The notes below the pieces were generated by a model. That model did no database searches and was not told the origin of the DNA. It saw only the letters and a program-made list of their open reading frames with translations. Below are positions 9,559-19,420 of a stretch of DNA of 64,000 bases, one piece after another (position 1 is the stretch's first letter; each line of letters starts with the position of its first letter). This DNA is from Halomonas colorata (GTDB lineage: Bacteria > Pseudomonadota > Gammaproteobacteria > Pseudomonadales > Halomonadaceae): positions 1 to 64,000 of the forward strand of contig NZ_JABUZA010000011.1 in assembly GCF_014897985.1 (NCBI RefSeq). Direction: 5' to 3'. Both the position numbers and the translations under genes were made by a program.

Positions 9559-11025
9559 ATGCCGACATTGATCTACCAACATTTCATTGCGCGTTTTCGC
9601 CTGTATTTTACCTTAAGCATCATCGTCTTACTGATATTGGCACCGACCATACCCAAGGTACCGACAGGTGAACATTTAACGCAGATTCAAGCCAAAGATT
9701 TTATTACGGCCCATACGCGCAACACCCCCACGACCTATTATGAAGGCCGTCAGGGGCCAACCGGCTTTGAGTACGAGCTGATGCACCAGTTCGCCGAATA
9801 TTTAGGCGTGAGCCTCAACCTCAATGCCAAGCATCATGCTGAGAGCGTTTTGTCAGCGGTACGTGATCATGGCGACCTTGGCGCAGCGGCGCTGCCTCTT
9901 CTCCCCAATACATCAGAGGTATATTACACGCGTCCGATTATTCAAATGCAGCCGCTGGTTGTCTACCGACGGGGCTTGCACGGTATACAGGAGCCCGGCG
10001 ACCTGGTGGGCCTTGAGCTGGGTACGTTGAGCCAAGCGGGTACCAGCGAAGCTCTGCGCGAACTCCAACGTGAGTATGCTGATTTAAGCTGGAAGGAGTC
10101 TCACGAGCTGGAAGTGGCTGAGCTGCTCGCTCAGGTTGAAAGCGGCATGCTGGATGCAGCGGTTATTTTTGATCATCAGTTTCGGCTTAATCGCCTCTTT
10201 TTCCCTAACGTTGAGCGGGGCTTTTTACTCGGCGATCCGCTTTCCATGGTCTGGGCCGTACCTAGGGGTCGTGGCTTAGGGTTGCTGGAGGCCGCCAATG
10301 ATTTCCTGCAAAAACTGCAGGAAAACGGCACGCTCAACCATCTGGTGAACCGCTACTTTGGCCATGACGACTACCTGGAGTATGTCGGCACGCGTACCTT
10401 CCTGGGCCACCTTGACGCGCGCCTACCCCAGTTTACCGACCTGTTTAAGCAGGCCGCCGCCACAACCGGATTTGACTGGAAGCTGCTGGCCGCGGTGGGC
10501 TATCAGGAGTCTCATTGGGACGCCGATGCGGTTTCCCCCACCGGTGTACGCGGGCTGATGATGCTGACCCACCCGACCGCGAGCGAAATGGGTGTGGCTA
10601 ATCGGCGCGACGCGGCGCAAAGCATTGATGGTGGCGCCCGCTACCTGCGTAGTCTTAAAGACCGGCTGCCTGAAAGCATTACCGGTAATGACCGCATGTA
10701 CATGGCCATGGCGGCCTACAATATTGGCCTTGGCCATCTTTACGATGCGCGCAAACTGACAGAAGTACGCGGAAAAGATCCCAACCTGTGGAACGATGTA
10801 CGCGAGACGCTGCCGCTATTACAGCATCAGGAGTGGTACAGCCAAACGCGCCATGGTTACGCACGCGGCGGCGAACCGGTCATTTACGTGCGCAATATTC
10901 GTCGCTATTACGAAATGATCGAGTACGTAGAGCGCAGCCGTCAGCAGTTTTTTCAATTAGAGCAGGCAGGCATTGAAGATCCCTCCCAGCTGCCTTTTGA
11001 ACTGATTCCCCCGCTCACCCCCTAA
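9559..11025 (+). CDS. mltF: Membrane-bound lytic murein transglycosylase F
   Basis: MltF cleaves the MurNAc-GlcNAc bond of peptidoglycan, forming 1,6-anhydromuramic ends. The 488-residue product has an N-terminal hydrophobic segment (residues about 12-30), a periplasmic family 3 solute-binding domain (about 40-270) and a C-terminal SLT domain. The SLT domain shows the catalytic motif VGYQESHWD (Glu317) and GVRGLMMLT. This two-domain order defines MltF. As in Pseudomonas and E. coli it is divergent from purL. A TATGAT box at 9462 could be a -10 element, but the -35 is poor. The proposed start is the ATG at 9559. Confidence 0.95.
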   Translation: MPTLIYQHFIARFRLYFTLSIIVLLILAPTIPKVPTGEHLTQIQAKDFITAHTRNTPTTYYEGRQGPTGFEYELMHQFAEYLGVSLNLNAKHHAESVLSAVRDHGDLGAAALPLLPNTSEVYYTRPIIQMQPLVVYRRGLHGIQEPGDLVGLELGTLSQAGTSEALRELQREYADLSWKESHELEVAELLAQVESGMLDAAVIFDHQFRLNRLFFPNVERGFLLGDPLSMVWAVPRGRGLGLLEAANDFLQKLQENGTLNHLVNRYFGHDDYLEYVGTRTFLGHLDARLPQFTDLFKQAAATTGFDWKLLAAVGYQESHWDADAVSPTGVRGLMMLTHPTASEMGVANRRDAAQSIDGGARYLRSLKDRLPESITGNDRMYMAMAAYNIGLGHLYDARKLTEVRGKDPNLWNDVRETLPLLQHQEWYSQTRHGYARGGEPVIYVRNIRRYYEMIEYVERSRQQFFQLEQAGIEDPSQLPFELIPPLTP

Positions 11026-11079
11026 TCTTCTTAAAGCGCTTTACGGCTAACGCTGCTGATGATTAACGCTCTAACATTG

Positions 11080-11105
11080 ACAATGGTTATGCAAATAACC
11101 ATTGT
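11080..11105. promoter_or_regulatory. 11-bp perfect inverted repeat in the mltF-crtE gap
   Basis: ACAATGGTTAT (11080-11090) and its exact complement (11095-11105) are separated by GCAA. The arm is AT-rich and no T-run follows, so an operator is more likely than an intrinsic terminator. A TTGACA hexamer (11077-11082) overlaps its left edge. The 333-bp gap between mltF and crtE otherwise holds no gene that I can support. Confidence 0.5.
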
Positions 11106-11111
11106 TGTACA
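11088..11111 (+). promoter_or_regulatory. Candidate LitR/PplR-type (MerR-family, B12 photosensor) operator before crtE
   Basis: TATGCA, a 12-base spacer and TGTACA match the bipartite consensus I recall for LitR/PplR light-responsive repressors, T(G/A)TACA-N12-TGTACA, at 11 of 12 positions. It lies about 250 bp before the carotenoid operon, the type of target these regulators control. No MerR-family gene is in the window, and the recalled consensus was not checked. Confidence 0.35.
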
Positions 11112-11358
11112 ATACACAATGGTATCGGCATGCTTGGTGCACGATACTCATATCACTGTTTTCAGATATAAATTGTGGTCTTGGAGGGCATAAAAAAGGA
11201 AATTTACGCCGTTTGAATTACGCTTTGCAGACATACAAGTAAAAACGTTCGCCGCCCCAGGCAGCTCGCCGTCAACAGAACAGGTTGGCTTACATCATCG
11301 CCATGCGCGCTCAATAGCTGCCATATATTGTCATAATGGGAAACCAGGGATCGCTTTG

Positions 11359-12264
11359 ATGAACGCCAACGTCGATACATTTTCAAGCTATGAGAACGAA
11401 GTGCAGGCTCTGCGCGAAGCGCTTCAAAATCGCCTGGCGCAACTGCTGCCTGAAAGCCATGAACACGATCTGGTTTGCGAGGCGATGCGCGAAGGCACCC
11501 TGGCACCCGGCAAACGTATTCGCCCTCTTCTACTCATGCTTGCAGCACAGGACCTAGGCTGCGAGCCAGATAAGCCAGGCCTTCTGGATCTGGCATGTGC
11601 CGTGGAAATGATCCACGCCGCATCGCTGATCCTTGACGACATTCCCTCAATGGATAACGCGCTTTTGCGCCGAGGTAGGCCCACCATTCACCGCCAGTTC
11701 GGCGAAAATGTCGCGATCCTTGCCGCCGTAGCGCTTCTCAGCCGGGCCTTTGGCGTGGTGGCAACGGCAGACGGCTTATCGGATACCTGCAAGACGCAGG
11801 CGGTGGCAGAGCTTTCCACTGCTGCCGGTTTACCGGGGCTGGTTCAGGGTCAGTTTCGCGACTTAAGCGAAGGCGGTAGCGCCCGCAGCGCCGAGGCCAT
11901 ACTCACGACCAACACGCTTAAAACCGGCGTGCTGTTTGATGCCACGCTGCAAATGGCCGCCATTGCCGCAGGTACCACGCCCGAGGTACGCCATTCGCTG
12001 CGCTGCTTTGCTCAGGACCTGGGGCAGGCTTTTCAACTGCTGGATGACCTTTGCGATGGCCTGAGCGGTACCGGCAAGGACATTAATAAAGACAGCGGTA
12101 AATCAACGCTGGTAGCCATGCTAGGCACTCAAGCCGTGCGTCAACGCCTTCAGGAGCACCTGCATAGCGCTGATGAGCATTTGTCATCTGCTTGCGCGCA
12201 GGGGGCGGCGACCCGGCGCTTCATGCACACCTGGTTCGATAAGCAGTTGGCCATGTTTAACTGA
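11359..12264 (+). CDS. crtE: Geranylgeranyl diphosphate synthase
   Basis: CrtE condenses isopentenyl diphosphate with allylic diphosphates to GGPP, the C20 carotenoid precursor. The 301-residue protein has the first aspartate-rich motif as DDIPSMD (residues 93-99), the bacterial type II DDxxxxD form, and the second as LLDDLCD; GKRIRPLLLM is the conserved IPP-binding segment. The ATG at 11359 is preceded by AGGGA with good spacing; a TTG directly in front of it is an alternative. IspA-type farnesyl synthases share these motifs, but position at the head of a crt cluster makes GGPP the expected product. A short hairpin (12261-12275) overlaps the stop, and 118 bp separate it from idi. Confidence 0.93.
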   Translation: MNANVDTFSSYENEVQALREALQNRLAQLLPESHEHDLVCEAMREGTLAPGKRIRPLLLMLAAQDLGCEPDKPGLLDLACAVEMIHAASLILDDIPSMDNALLRRGRPTIHRQFGENVAILAAVALLSRAFGVVATADGLSDTCKTQAVAELSTAAGLPGLVQGQFRDLSEGGSARSAEAILTTNTLKTGVLFDATLQMAAIAAGTTPEVRHSLRCFAQDLGQAFQLLDDLCDGLSGTGKDINKDSGKSTLVAMLGTQAVRQRLQEHLHSADEHLSSACAQGAATRRFMHTWFDKQLAMFN

Positions 12265-12382
12265 CGCACCGTCAGCCGTTTCTCCGCGCAGGGCTGAAAG
12301 TTAAGCAAAATTAGCACTGATTTAGCTAAGCATTCAGGTTCAAAGCCCCCGGGTTTAAGGATTCAGATTCAAGGGAGTGGCA

Positions 12383-13426
12383 ATGAAGGACACCGAGCTC
12401 ACGCAGCGTAAAAACGATCACTTGGATATTGTGCTCAACCCAGCACTGGCTAGAAAAACCATCCGTACGGGGTTTGCGCGCTGGCGCTTTGAGCACTGCG
12501 CCCTGCCCGAGCTTGATCTAGACAGCATTGATCTACGCACCGTACTGTTTGGGCGCACCCTACAGGCCCCTCTGCTGATTAGCTCAATGACCGGCGGCGC
12601 CAGCCGGGCCACCAACATCAATCGCTATTTGGCCCAAGCGGCCCAAACCCTGGGCCTTGCCATGGGCGTTGGCTCCCAGCGCGTGGCGCTTGAGAGCGAA
12701 GCCAACTGGGGGTTAACCAGCGAACTGCGCCAGATTGCCCCCGATATTCCTCTGCTCGCCAACCTCGGCGCGGCGCAACTACTTGGCAAGCACGGCGTTG
12801 ACTATGCCCGCCAGGCAGTCGACATGATCGAGGCCGATGCACTGATTGTGCACATCAACCCGTTACAAGAAGCCCTGCAAACCGGAGGGGACCGTGACTG
12901 GCGCGGCATTCTGCTGGCGATAGAGCAGGTAGCGAAAACGTTGGCGGTACCGGTGGTGGTGAAAGAAGTCGGTGCGGGGCTCTCAGCATCGGTTGGCCGC
13001 CAGCTAGCGGGCGCGGGTGTTGCCATGCTGGATGTTGCCGGTGCCGGTGGCACCAGCTGGGCCGCCGTAGAAGGCGAGCGCGCCAGCACGCCGCAAAAAC
13101 GCGCCGTGGCCATGGCCTTTGCCGACTGGGGCATTCCAACGGCCCAAGCGCTGTGCGATTTACGTAAAACGCTACCCCATATGCCCTTAATCGCGTCAGG
13201 AGGTATTAACGACGGCATTGACGCCGCAAAAGCGCTCTGTCTGGGAGCCCAACTGGTAGGCCAGGCGGCAGCGAGCTTAAACAGCGCCAATACCTCAGCC
13301 GAGGCGGTCATCGAACACTTTCAAATCCTGATCGAGCAGCTGCGGGTTGCCTGTTTTTGTACGGGTAGCGCGGATTTAGTCGCGTTAAAGCACGCCACAC
13401 TGCTGCGTATAGAGAACGACGCATGA
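12383..13426 (+). CDS. idi: Isopentenyl-diphosphate delta-isomerase, type 2 (FMN-dependent)
   Basis: This enzyme interconverts IPP and DMAPP using reduced FMN and NADPH. The 347-residue protein begins with the type 2 signature RKNDHLDIV and contains the conserved SSMTGG, VGSQR and NLGAAQL segments. It also has [10 protein letters not shown] and GGTSWAAVE (FMN phosphate and substrate contacts) and a C-terminal SGGI motif. The ATG at 12383 has AAGGGA seven bases upstream; a GTG two codons earlier is less well spaced. Its stop overlaps the crtX start by 4 bp. An idi2 gene between crtE and crtX is also, as I recall, the arrangement in some Pantoea crt clusters. Confidence 0.94.
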   Translation: MKDTELTQRKNDHLDIVLNPALARKTIRTGFARWRFEHCALPELDLDSIDLRTVLFGRTLQAPLLISSMTGGASRATNINRYLAQAAQTLGLAMGVGSQRVALESEANWGLTSELRQIAPDIPLLANLGAAQLLGKHGVDYARQAVDMIEADALIVHINPLQEALQTGGDRDWRGILLAIEQVAKTLAVPVVVKEVGAGLSASVGRQLAGAGVAMLDVAGAGGTSWAAVEGERASTPQKRAVAMAFADWGIPTAQALCDLRKTLPHMPLIASGGINDGIDAAKALCLGAQLVGQAAASLNSANTSAEAVIEHFQILIEQLRVACFCTGSADLVALKHATLLRIENDA

Positions 13427-14703
13427 GCCACTATGCGGTTGTTGCGCCACCGCTATATAGCCACGTCAAAGCCCTGCAGGCGCTTGCTTTACAGTTGATT
13501 GAACGCGGCCATCAGGTAACGTTTGTGCAACAGTTTGAAGCGCGTGGCCTGCTTAGCGACTCACGCATCGGCTTTTACCCGCTGGGCGAGCAGCGCCTTC
13601 CTGCGGGTAGCTTGGCCAAGACCTTAACGCGGGCAGCACGTCCATCGGGCCTAGGGCTTTTTTGGTTAATCAGCGATTTGGCCCGCACCACCGATATGCT
13701 GTGCAGCGAATTACCTGCGGCCCTTGAAGCGCTTGGCGTGGATGGACTGATTGTGGATCAAATGGAAGCGGCCGGCGGGTTGGTCGCCGACGCGCTGGGC
13801 CTGCCTTATGTATCGGTGGCATGTGCCCTGCCGGTCAACCGCGAGCCGGGGCTGCCGCTACCCGTGATGCCGTTTGCCTATTCAAACAGCGCCCAGGCCA
13901 GGCACCGTTATGAGGTCAGCGAAACCATTTATGACTGGCTAATGCGCCCCCAGGCGCGCGTTATTGCCCGACATGCCCAGCGCTTTGGATTAACGCCCCG
14001 CCACACGCTCCACGACTGTTTATCGCCGTTGGCCCAAATCAGCCAAACGCCCTTAGCGCTCGACTTCCCCCGCACCGTTCTACCCGCCTGCTTTCATGCG
14101 GTAGGCCCCTTGCGTGAACCTAAACCGGATACGGCTAAATTGAGCGCACACGCCGATATGCCCACGCAGCCGTTTGTGTTTGCCTCGCTAGGCACGCTCC
14201 AGGGCCATCGCTACCGGTTATTTTGCAAAATAGCCCAGGCCTGTCAGCAGCTCAATATGCCGCTTTTGATTGCCCACTGCGGCGGGCTAAATGCTGCCCA
14301 GGTTAACCAGCTTAAAACCTACCCGGCCACTTTCGTTACCGATTTTGCCGACCAGCGGGCTGTTTTAGAGCAGGCACGGGCCGTTATTACCCATGGCGGC
14401 TTGAATACGGTAATTGATGCAGTCGAAAGCGCTACTCCGATGCTTGCCATTCCTATCGCCTTCGACCAGCCAGGCGTTGCCGCGCGCATCGCCCATCACG
14501 GGATCGGCCAACGCGTTTCTCGTTTTTCAAGCGCATCGACGGTGGCCAAACGGTTGGGCCGCCTGCTCAACAACGATGCTTATCAGCAGCGCCTGCACGC
14601 CATGCGCGCACCGCTCGCCCAGGCAGGCGGAGCGAAACAGGCCGCCGATATAATCGAGCAGGCGCTATGCGAACAGCGTCCGGTGCTGGCGAGGGCGGCA
14701 TGA
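13423..14703 (+). CDS. crtX: Zeaxanthin glucosyltransferase
   Basis: CrtX transfers glucose from UDP-glucose to the hydroxyls of zeaxanthin, giving the mono- and diglucoside. The 426-residue protein is a GT1/UGT-fold enzyme. It has an N-terminal acceptor domain beginning [18 protein letters not shown] and a C-terminal nucleotide-sugar domain with [15 protein letters not shown] and the signature [36 protein letters not shown] (about residues 320-355). It overlaps idi and crtY by ATGA junctions, so it is probably translationally coupled to both. The substrate is inferred from the cluster; GT1 enzymes act on varied acceptors. Confidence 0.92.
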   Translation: MSHYAVVAPPLYSHVKALQALALQLIERGHQVTFVQQFEARGLLSDSRIGFYPLGEQRLPAGSLAKTLTRAARPSGLGLFWLISDLARTTDMLCSELPAALEALGVDGLIVDQMEAAGGLVADALGLPYVSVACALPVNREPGLPLPVMPFAYSNSAQARHRYEVSETIYDWLMRPQARVIARHAQRFGLTPRHTLHDCLSPLAQISQTPLALDFPRTVLPACFHAVGPLREPKPDTAKLSAHADMPTQPFVFASLGTLQGHRYRLFCKIAQACQQLNMPLLIAHCGGLNAAQVNQLKTYPATFVTDFADQRAVLEQARAVITHGGLNTVIDAVESATPMLAIPIAFDQPGVAARIAHHGIGQRVSRFSSASTVAKRLGRLLNNDAYQQRLHAMRAPLAQAGGAKQAADIIEQALCEQRPVLARAA

Positions 14704-15878
14704 TGAATACCCAGTGGGATGTGATTTTAGTAGGCGCAGGCTTGGCCAACGGGTTGATAGCCTGGAGGCTGAAGCAGCGCCAACCTGCACTAAAGGTGCT
14801 GGTACTGGAAGCCGGGGAACGGCCGGGCGGCAACCATACCTGGTCGTTTCATGAAGGCGACGTGAGCGCAGCGCAACATGCCTGGCTTGCCCCGTTGGTA
14901 GCTCAGCGCTGGCAGGGTTATGAGGTGCGCTTTCCTGAATTTACCCGCAAGCTGCCCAGTGCTTATTTAAGCGTGACCTCTGAGCGCTTTGCGAGCGTCA
15001 TGGAAGAAGCCCTAGGTGAGCATTTAATAACCCATACTCAAGTGGCTAACTTAACGCCCACCAGCGTCGAGCTACCCGACGGCACCACGCTTAGCGCAGC
15101 CGCGGTGATCGATGGCAGGGGTTATCAGCCAAGCCCGCATTTGACCATTGGCGCTCAGGCGTTTATTGGCCAGCAGTGGCAGCTGAGCAAACCTCACGGC
15201 CTAACCCAACCACTCTTAATGGATGCCACTGTCGATCAGGCATCAGGCTACCGCTTCGTCTATACGCTGCCGCTTTCCGCCGATGAACTTCTAATCGAAG
15301 ATACGCATTACATTGATCAAGATACGCTTGATGAACAACAGGCACGCGCCAATATCAAACATTACGCGGCGGCCCAGGACTGGCAGCTAAAAACGCTTAA
15401 GCGCGAGGAACGCGGCAACCTGCCGATCACCCTTGCGGGCGATTTCGAGGCGTTCTGGCAGGCGGCGCAGCAGCAACCCATGAGCGGGCTACGCGCCGGG
15501 CTTTTTCACTCAACGACCGGGTATTCATTGCCCCACGCGGTCGAACTGGCCGATCTGATCGCTGCACAGCAAATCCTTAACACCAGCACGCTGTTTGAGC
15601 TGATAAAACGCTTTGCCGCCCAGCGCTGGCGGCAGCAGCGCTTTTTTCGCATGCTCAACCGCATGCTGTTCCTGGCCGGGCCAGCGGAGAATCGCTGGCG
15701 AGTCATGCAGCGCTTTTATGGCTTGAACGACGCGCTTATCGCGCGCTTTTACGCAGGCCATCCGACCCTGGCCGACAAGGCCCGAATCCTGTCAGGCAAG
15801 CCGCCAGTCCCGGTGGGCGAAGCCCTTCAGGCCGTGCTTAAACAAACCCCTCGGCTGCGAGCCTTTCATAATGAGTAA
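14700..15878 (+). CDS. crtY: Lycopene beta-cyclase
   Basis: CrtY cyclises both ends of lycopene to beta-carotene. The 392-residue flavoprotein starts [24 protein letters not shown], a Rossmann GxGxxxG dinucleotide-binding fold. It includes the CrtY-type segments NHTWSFHEGD, DGRGY and QAFIGQQW, and the C-terminal region where lycopene cyclases dock at the membrane (RFFRMLNRMLFLAG). The start is the ATG at 14700 overlapping the crtX stop; the upstream in-frame ATG at 14667 would add residues lying in crtX coding sequence with no family match. It overlaps crtI by 8 bp. Confidence 0.95.
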   Translation: MMNTQWDVILVGAGLANGLIAWRLKQRQPALKVLVLEAGERPGGNHTWSFHEGDVSAAQHAWLAPLVAQRWQGYEVRFPEFTRKLPSAYLSVTSERFASVMEEALGEHLITHTQVANLTPTSVELPDGTTLSAAAVIDGRGYQPSPHLTIGAQAFIGQQWQLSKPHGLTQPLLMDATVDQASGYRFVYTLPLSADELLIEDTHYIDQDTLDEQQARANIKHYAAAQDWQLKTLKREERGNLPITLAGDFEAFWQAAQQQPMSGLRAGLFHSTTGYSLPHAVELADLIAAQQILNTSTLFELIKRFAAQRWRQQRFFRMLNRMLFLAGPAENRWRVMQRFYGLNDALIARFYAGHPTLADKARILSGKPPVPVGEALQAVLKQTPRLRAFHNE

Positions 15879-17352
15879 AACGATCGTAATTGGATCTGGC
15901 TTTGGCGGTCTGGCCCTGGCCATTCGTTTACAGGCGGCGGGCGTACCCACGCTGATTCTGGAGCAGCGCGACAAGCCCGGCGGGCGCGCCTATGTCTACA
16001 AGGATCAGGGCTTTACCTTCGACGCAGGTCCCACGGTAATCACCGACCCAAGCGCTATTGAAGAACTATTTACCCTGGCGGGCAAACGCCTGGAAGACTA
16101 CGTCGAACTAATGCCGGTCACGCCCTTTTATCGCCTGTGCTGGGAATCGGGAAAGGTATTCAATTACGACAACGATCAGGCAAACCTTGAGGCGCAGATA
16201 GCCCGCTTTAATCCTCAGGACGTAGAAGGCTACCGGCGTTTTTTAGACTACTCCCAGGCAGTGTTTAAAGAAGGCTATCTAAAGCTTGGCAGCGTTCCTT
16301 TCCTGTCGTTTCGCGATATGGTGAAGGCTGGCCCACAGCTGGCGCGTCTTCAGGTCTGGCGCAGCGTTTACAGCATGGTTGCCAAGTTTATTGAAGACGA
16401 TCACTTGCGCCAGGCGTTCTCGTTTCATTCGCTGCTGGTCGGCGGCAACCCGTTTGCCACCTCCTCCATATACACACTGATTCACGCCCTTGAGCGCGAA
16501 TGGGGCGTATGGTTTCCGCGCGGCGGCACGGGCGCGCTGGTTCAAGGCATGGTTCAGCTGTTTAAAGACCTCGGCGGCGAAATCGAGCTTAACGCAGAAG
16601 TCACGCAGCTTGAGGCTGAGGGCAATACTCTACAGGCGGTACAGCTTGCCGATGGGCGGCGTATCGAGGCGAGTGCTGTAGCATCGAATGCCGATGTGGT
16701 GCACACCTATGAAAAGCTTTTAGGCCACCATCCGGTAGGTGCCAAGCGCAGCACCTCGCTCAAGCGCAAGCGCATGAGCAACTCGCTGTTCGTGCTCTAC
16801 TTCGGGCTTAACCATCATCACGATCAGCTAGCTCATCACACCGTCTGCTTTGGGCCGCGCTACAAGGAACTGATTGACGATATCTTCAACAGCGACGCAC
16901 TGGCCGAGGATTTTTCGCTCTACCTTCACGCGCCGTGCGTTACCGACCCCTCTTTGGCGCCGCCTGGCTGCGGAAGCTACTACGTGCTGGCCCCAGTACC
17001 GCATTTAGGCACCGCTAATCTGGATTGGGAAGTAGAAGGACCCCGCTTGCGCGAGCGCATTTTCGACTACCTTGAACAGCACTATATGCCGGGGCTGCGC
17101 GAGCAGCTGGTGACTCACCGCATGTTCACGCCGTTTGATTTTCGCGATCAGCTGGGCGCCTATCAGGGCTCGGCGTTTTCCGTCGAGCCGATTCTTACCC
17201 AAAGCGCCTGGTTCCGCCCGCATAACCGGGATAGCCGGATTGCTAACCTTTACCTGGTGGGAGCCGGCACGCATCCCGGTGCAGGCGTGCCTGGGGTGAT
17301 CGGCTCGGCCAAAGCAACGGCCGGGTTAATGTTGGAGCAACTGGCCCCATGA
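15871..17352 (+). CDS. crtI: Phytoene desaturase (lycopene-forming)
   Basis: CrtI introduces four double bonds into phytoene to give lycopene. The 493-residue protein has the N-terminal FAD-binding motif VIGSGFGGLALAIRL, the characteristic GGRAYVYKDQGFTFDAGPTVITDP segment and the C-terminal CrtI signature LYLVGAGTHPGAGVPGVIGSAK. Length and motifs fit the Pantoea-type four-step enzyme; three-step desaturases look alike, so lycopene rather than neurosporene is inferred from the presence of crtY. The start overlaps the crtY end by 8 bp and the stop overlaps crtB by 4 bp. Confidence 0.96.
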   Translation: MSKTIVIGSGFGGLALAIRLQAAGVPTLILEQRDKPGGRAYVYKDQGFTFDAGPTVITDPSAIEELFTLAGKRLEDYVELMPVTPFYRLCWESGKVFNYDNDQANLEAQIARFNPQDVEGYRRFLDYSQAVFKEGYLKLGSVPFLSFRDMVKAGPQLARLQVWRSVYSMVAKFIEDDHLRQAFSFHSLLVGGNPFATSSIYTLIHALEREWGVWFPRGGTGALVQGMVQLFKDLGGEIELNAEVTQLEAEGNTLQAVQLADGRRIEASAVASNADVVHTYEKLLGHHPVGAKRSTSLKRKRMSNSLFVLYFGLNHHHDQLAHHTVCFGPRYKELIDDIFNSDALAEDFSLYLHAPCVTDPSLAPPGCGSYYVLAPVPHLGTANLDWEVEGPRLRERIFDYLEQHYMPGLREQLVTHRMFTPFDFRDQLGAYQGSAFSVEPILTQSAWFRPHNRDSRIANLYLVGAGTHPGAGVPGVIGSAKATAGLMLEQLAP

Positions 17353-18275
17353 ATCAGCCGCTGCTTGATCACGCCACCCAGACCATGGCCGTCGGCTCGA
17401 AAAGCTTCGATACTGCGGCCAAGTTGTTCGATGCCCGTACACGGCGCAGTGCGTTGATGCTCTACGCCTGGTGCAGGCACTGCGATGACGTTATTGATGA
17501 TCAGACGCTGGGCTTTAACGCCATGGTCGATAGCCCGAGCAGCGCCCAGCAGCGCCTGGCTACCCTGCAAGAGCAGACCCAGCAGGCTTACGCTGGCGAA
17601 CCCATGCAAACGCCTGCCTTTGCGGCATTTCAGGAGGTTGCTCTTGGGCACTCGATTCCGCCCAAACGCGCGTTCGAGCATCTTGAAGGGTTCGCCATGG
17701 ACGTGCGTGAGGAGCGCTACATTACTTTCGACGATACGCTGCGCTACTGTTATCACGTCGCGGGTGTAGTGGGGTTGATGATGGCGCAGGTAATGGGTGT
17801 ACGCGATGACGCCGTTCTGGATCGCGCCTGCGACCTGGGGCTGGCCTTTCAGTTAACCAATATTGCCCGGGATATTGTGGAGGATGCCCGCGTGGGGCGC
17901 TGCTATCTGCCCGAGAGCTGGCTTATAGAAGAGGGACTTTCACCGACGGCGCTTGCCGACCCTGCCTACCGCCCTCAGGTGGCGCGGCTTGCCAATCGAC
18001 TGGTCGAAGAAGCCGAGCCCTACTACACCTCTGCAACCGCCGGGCTTGCCGGGCTACCGTTGCGCTCGGCCTGGGCAATTGCCACCGCCCACGGGGTATA
18101 TCGTAAAATTGGCTTGAAAGTGCAGCGCGCCGGAGAAAACGCCTGGGACAAGCGTCAGGGCACAAGTACCTATGAAAAAGTGGCCCTGCTGATCAAGGGC
18201 GCTACACAGGCACTTAGTTCTCGCGTGGTGACACCGGCGCCGCGCCCTTCGGGTCTTTGGCAGCGTCCGGACTAG
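17349..18275 (+). CDS. crtB: Phytoene synthase
   Basis: CrtB joins two GGPP molecules head-to-head to form 15-cis-phytoene. The 308-residue protein has both prenyl-diphosphate metal-binding motifs: DDVIDD (about residues 45-50) and NIARDIVEDARVGRCYLP (about 173-190), the squalene/phytoene synthase signature. It is the last gene of the plus-strand crt operon, overlapping crtI by ATGA. Its last 20 codons overlap the 3' end of the convergent crtZ by 62 bp. That C-terminal tail (residues about 288-308) is Pro/Ser-rich and probably not structured. Confidence 0.96.
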   Translation: MNQPLLDHATQTMAVGSKSFDTAAKLFDARTRRSALMLYAWCRHCDDVIDDQTLGFNAMVDSPSSAQQRLATLQEQTQQAYAGEPMQTPAFAAFQEVALGHSIPPKRAFEHLEGFAMDVREERYITFDDTLRYCYHVAGVVGLMMAQVMGVRDDAVLDRACDLGLAFQLTNIARDIVEDARVGRCYLPESWLIEEGLSPTALADPAYRPQVARLANRLVEEAEPYYTSATAGLAGLPLRSAWAIATAHGVYRKIGLKVQRAGENAWDKRQGTSTYEKVALLIKGATQALSSRVVTPAPRPSGLWQRPD

Positions 18276-18741
18276 CCGATTTGGCCTGACGGTTTCTTAA
18301 TACCGCCTGGAGCTTTTCCACCGGCGGCGAGTATAAAAAACCAAACGATACGCACTCTTCCCGGCTTTTAACGACATGATGCAGGCGGTGCGCTGTGTAC
18401 AGGCGCTTGAGATAGCCGCGCCGAGGGATATAACGAAACGGCCAACGCTTATGTACTAGCCCATCGTGCACGATGAAGTAGATCGCGCCATAAGCCGTCA
18501 TGCCCGCGCCAATCCACTGCAGGGGCCAGAGGCCTGCCGTGCCCAGCGCAATGAGAACAATGGCCAGCACGGCAAACACCACGGCGTATAAATCGTTGAG
18601 CTCAAACCACCCCGTGCGCGGCCGATGGTGCGAGCGATGCCAGCCCCATCCCCAGCCGTGCATGATGTACTTATGCGCCAGCGTGGCGATAAGCTCCATG
18701 CTTGCCACCGTGACCAAAACAATTAACACATTCCACGCCAT
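18214..18741 (-). CDS. crtZ: Beta-carotene 3-hydroxylase
   Basis: CrtZ is a membrane di-iron oxygenase that hydroxylates both rings of beta-carotene to zeaxanthin. The 175-residue protein shows the fatty-acid-hydroxylase-type histidine boxes HKYIMH, HRSHH, HDGLVH and HRLHH, and several hydrophobic spans (residues 3-20, 50-75 and 76-95). It is convergent with crtB; the overlap encodes its hydrophilic C-terminal tail, about 20 residues beyond the usual end. Pantoea crt clusters also, as I recall, have crtZ on the opposite strand after crtB. A weak GGGAG lies upstream of the ATG. Confidence 0.95.
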   Translation of the reverse strand: MAWNVLIVLVTVASMELIATLAHKYIMHGWGWGWHRSHHRPRTGWFELNDLYAVVFAVLAIVLIALGTAGLWPLQWIGAGMTAYGAIYFIVHDGLVHKRWPFRYIPRRGYLKRLYTAHRLHHVVKSREECVSFGFLYSPPVEKLQAVLRNRQAKSASPDAAKDPKGAAPVSPREN

Positions 18742-18860
18742 AAGCGCCGCTTCTCCCTGACACTGCCTCTATAGCTACCGGCCACGTTGGCCGCTGCATC
18801 GAACAACGCCCAACTCCCGCCACCGCGACTTTAGCGCACAAGCGTTAGACATAAGACAAT

Positions 18861-19415
<555 letters not shown>

Positions 19416-19420
19416 CTAGA

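Noticed and set aside
12802-13311. 169-codon minus-strand frame opposite idi
   Set aside because: Antisense to a clear type 2 isopentenyl diphosphate isomerase; composition is rich in Ala, Ser and Pro as expected for a shadow.
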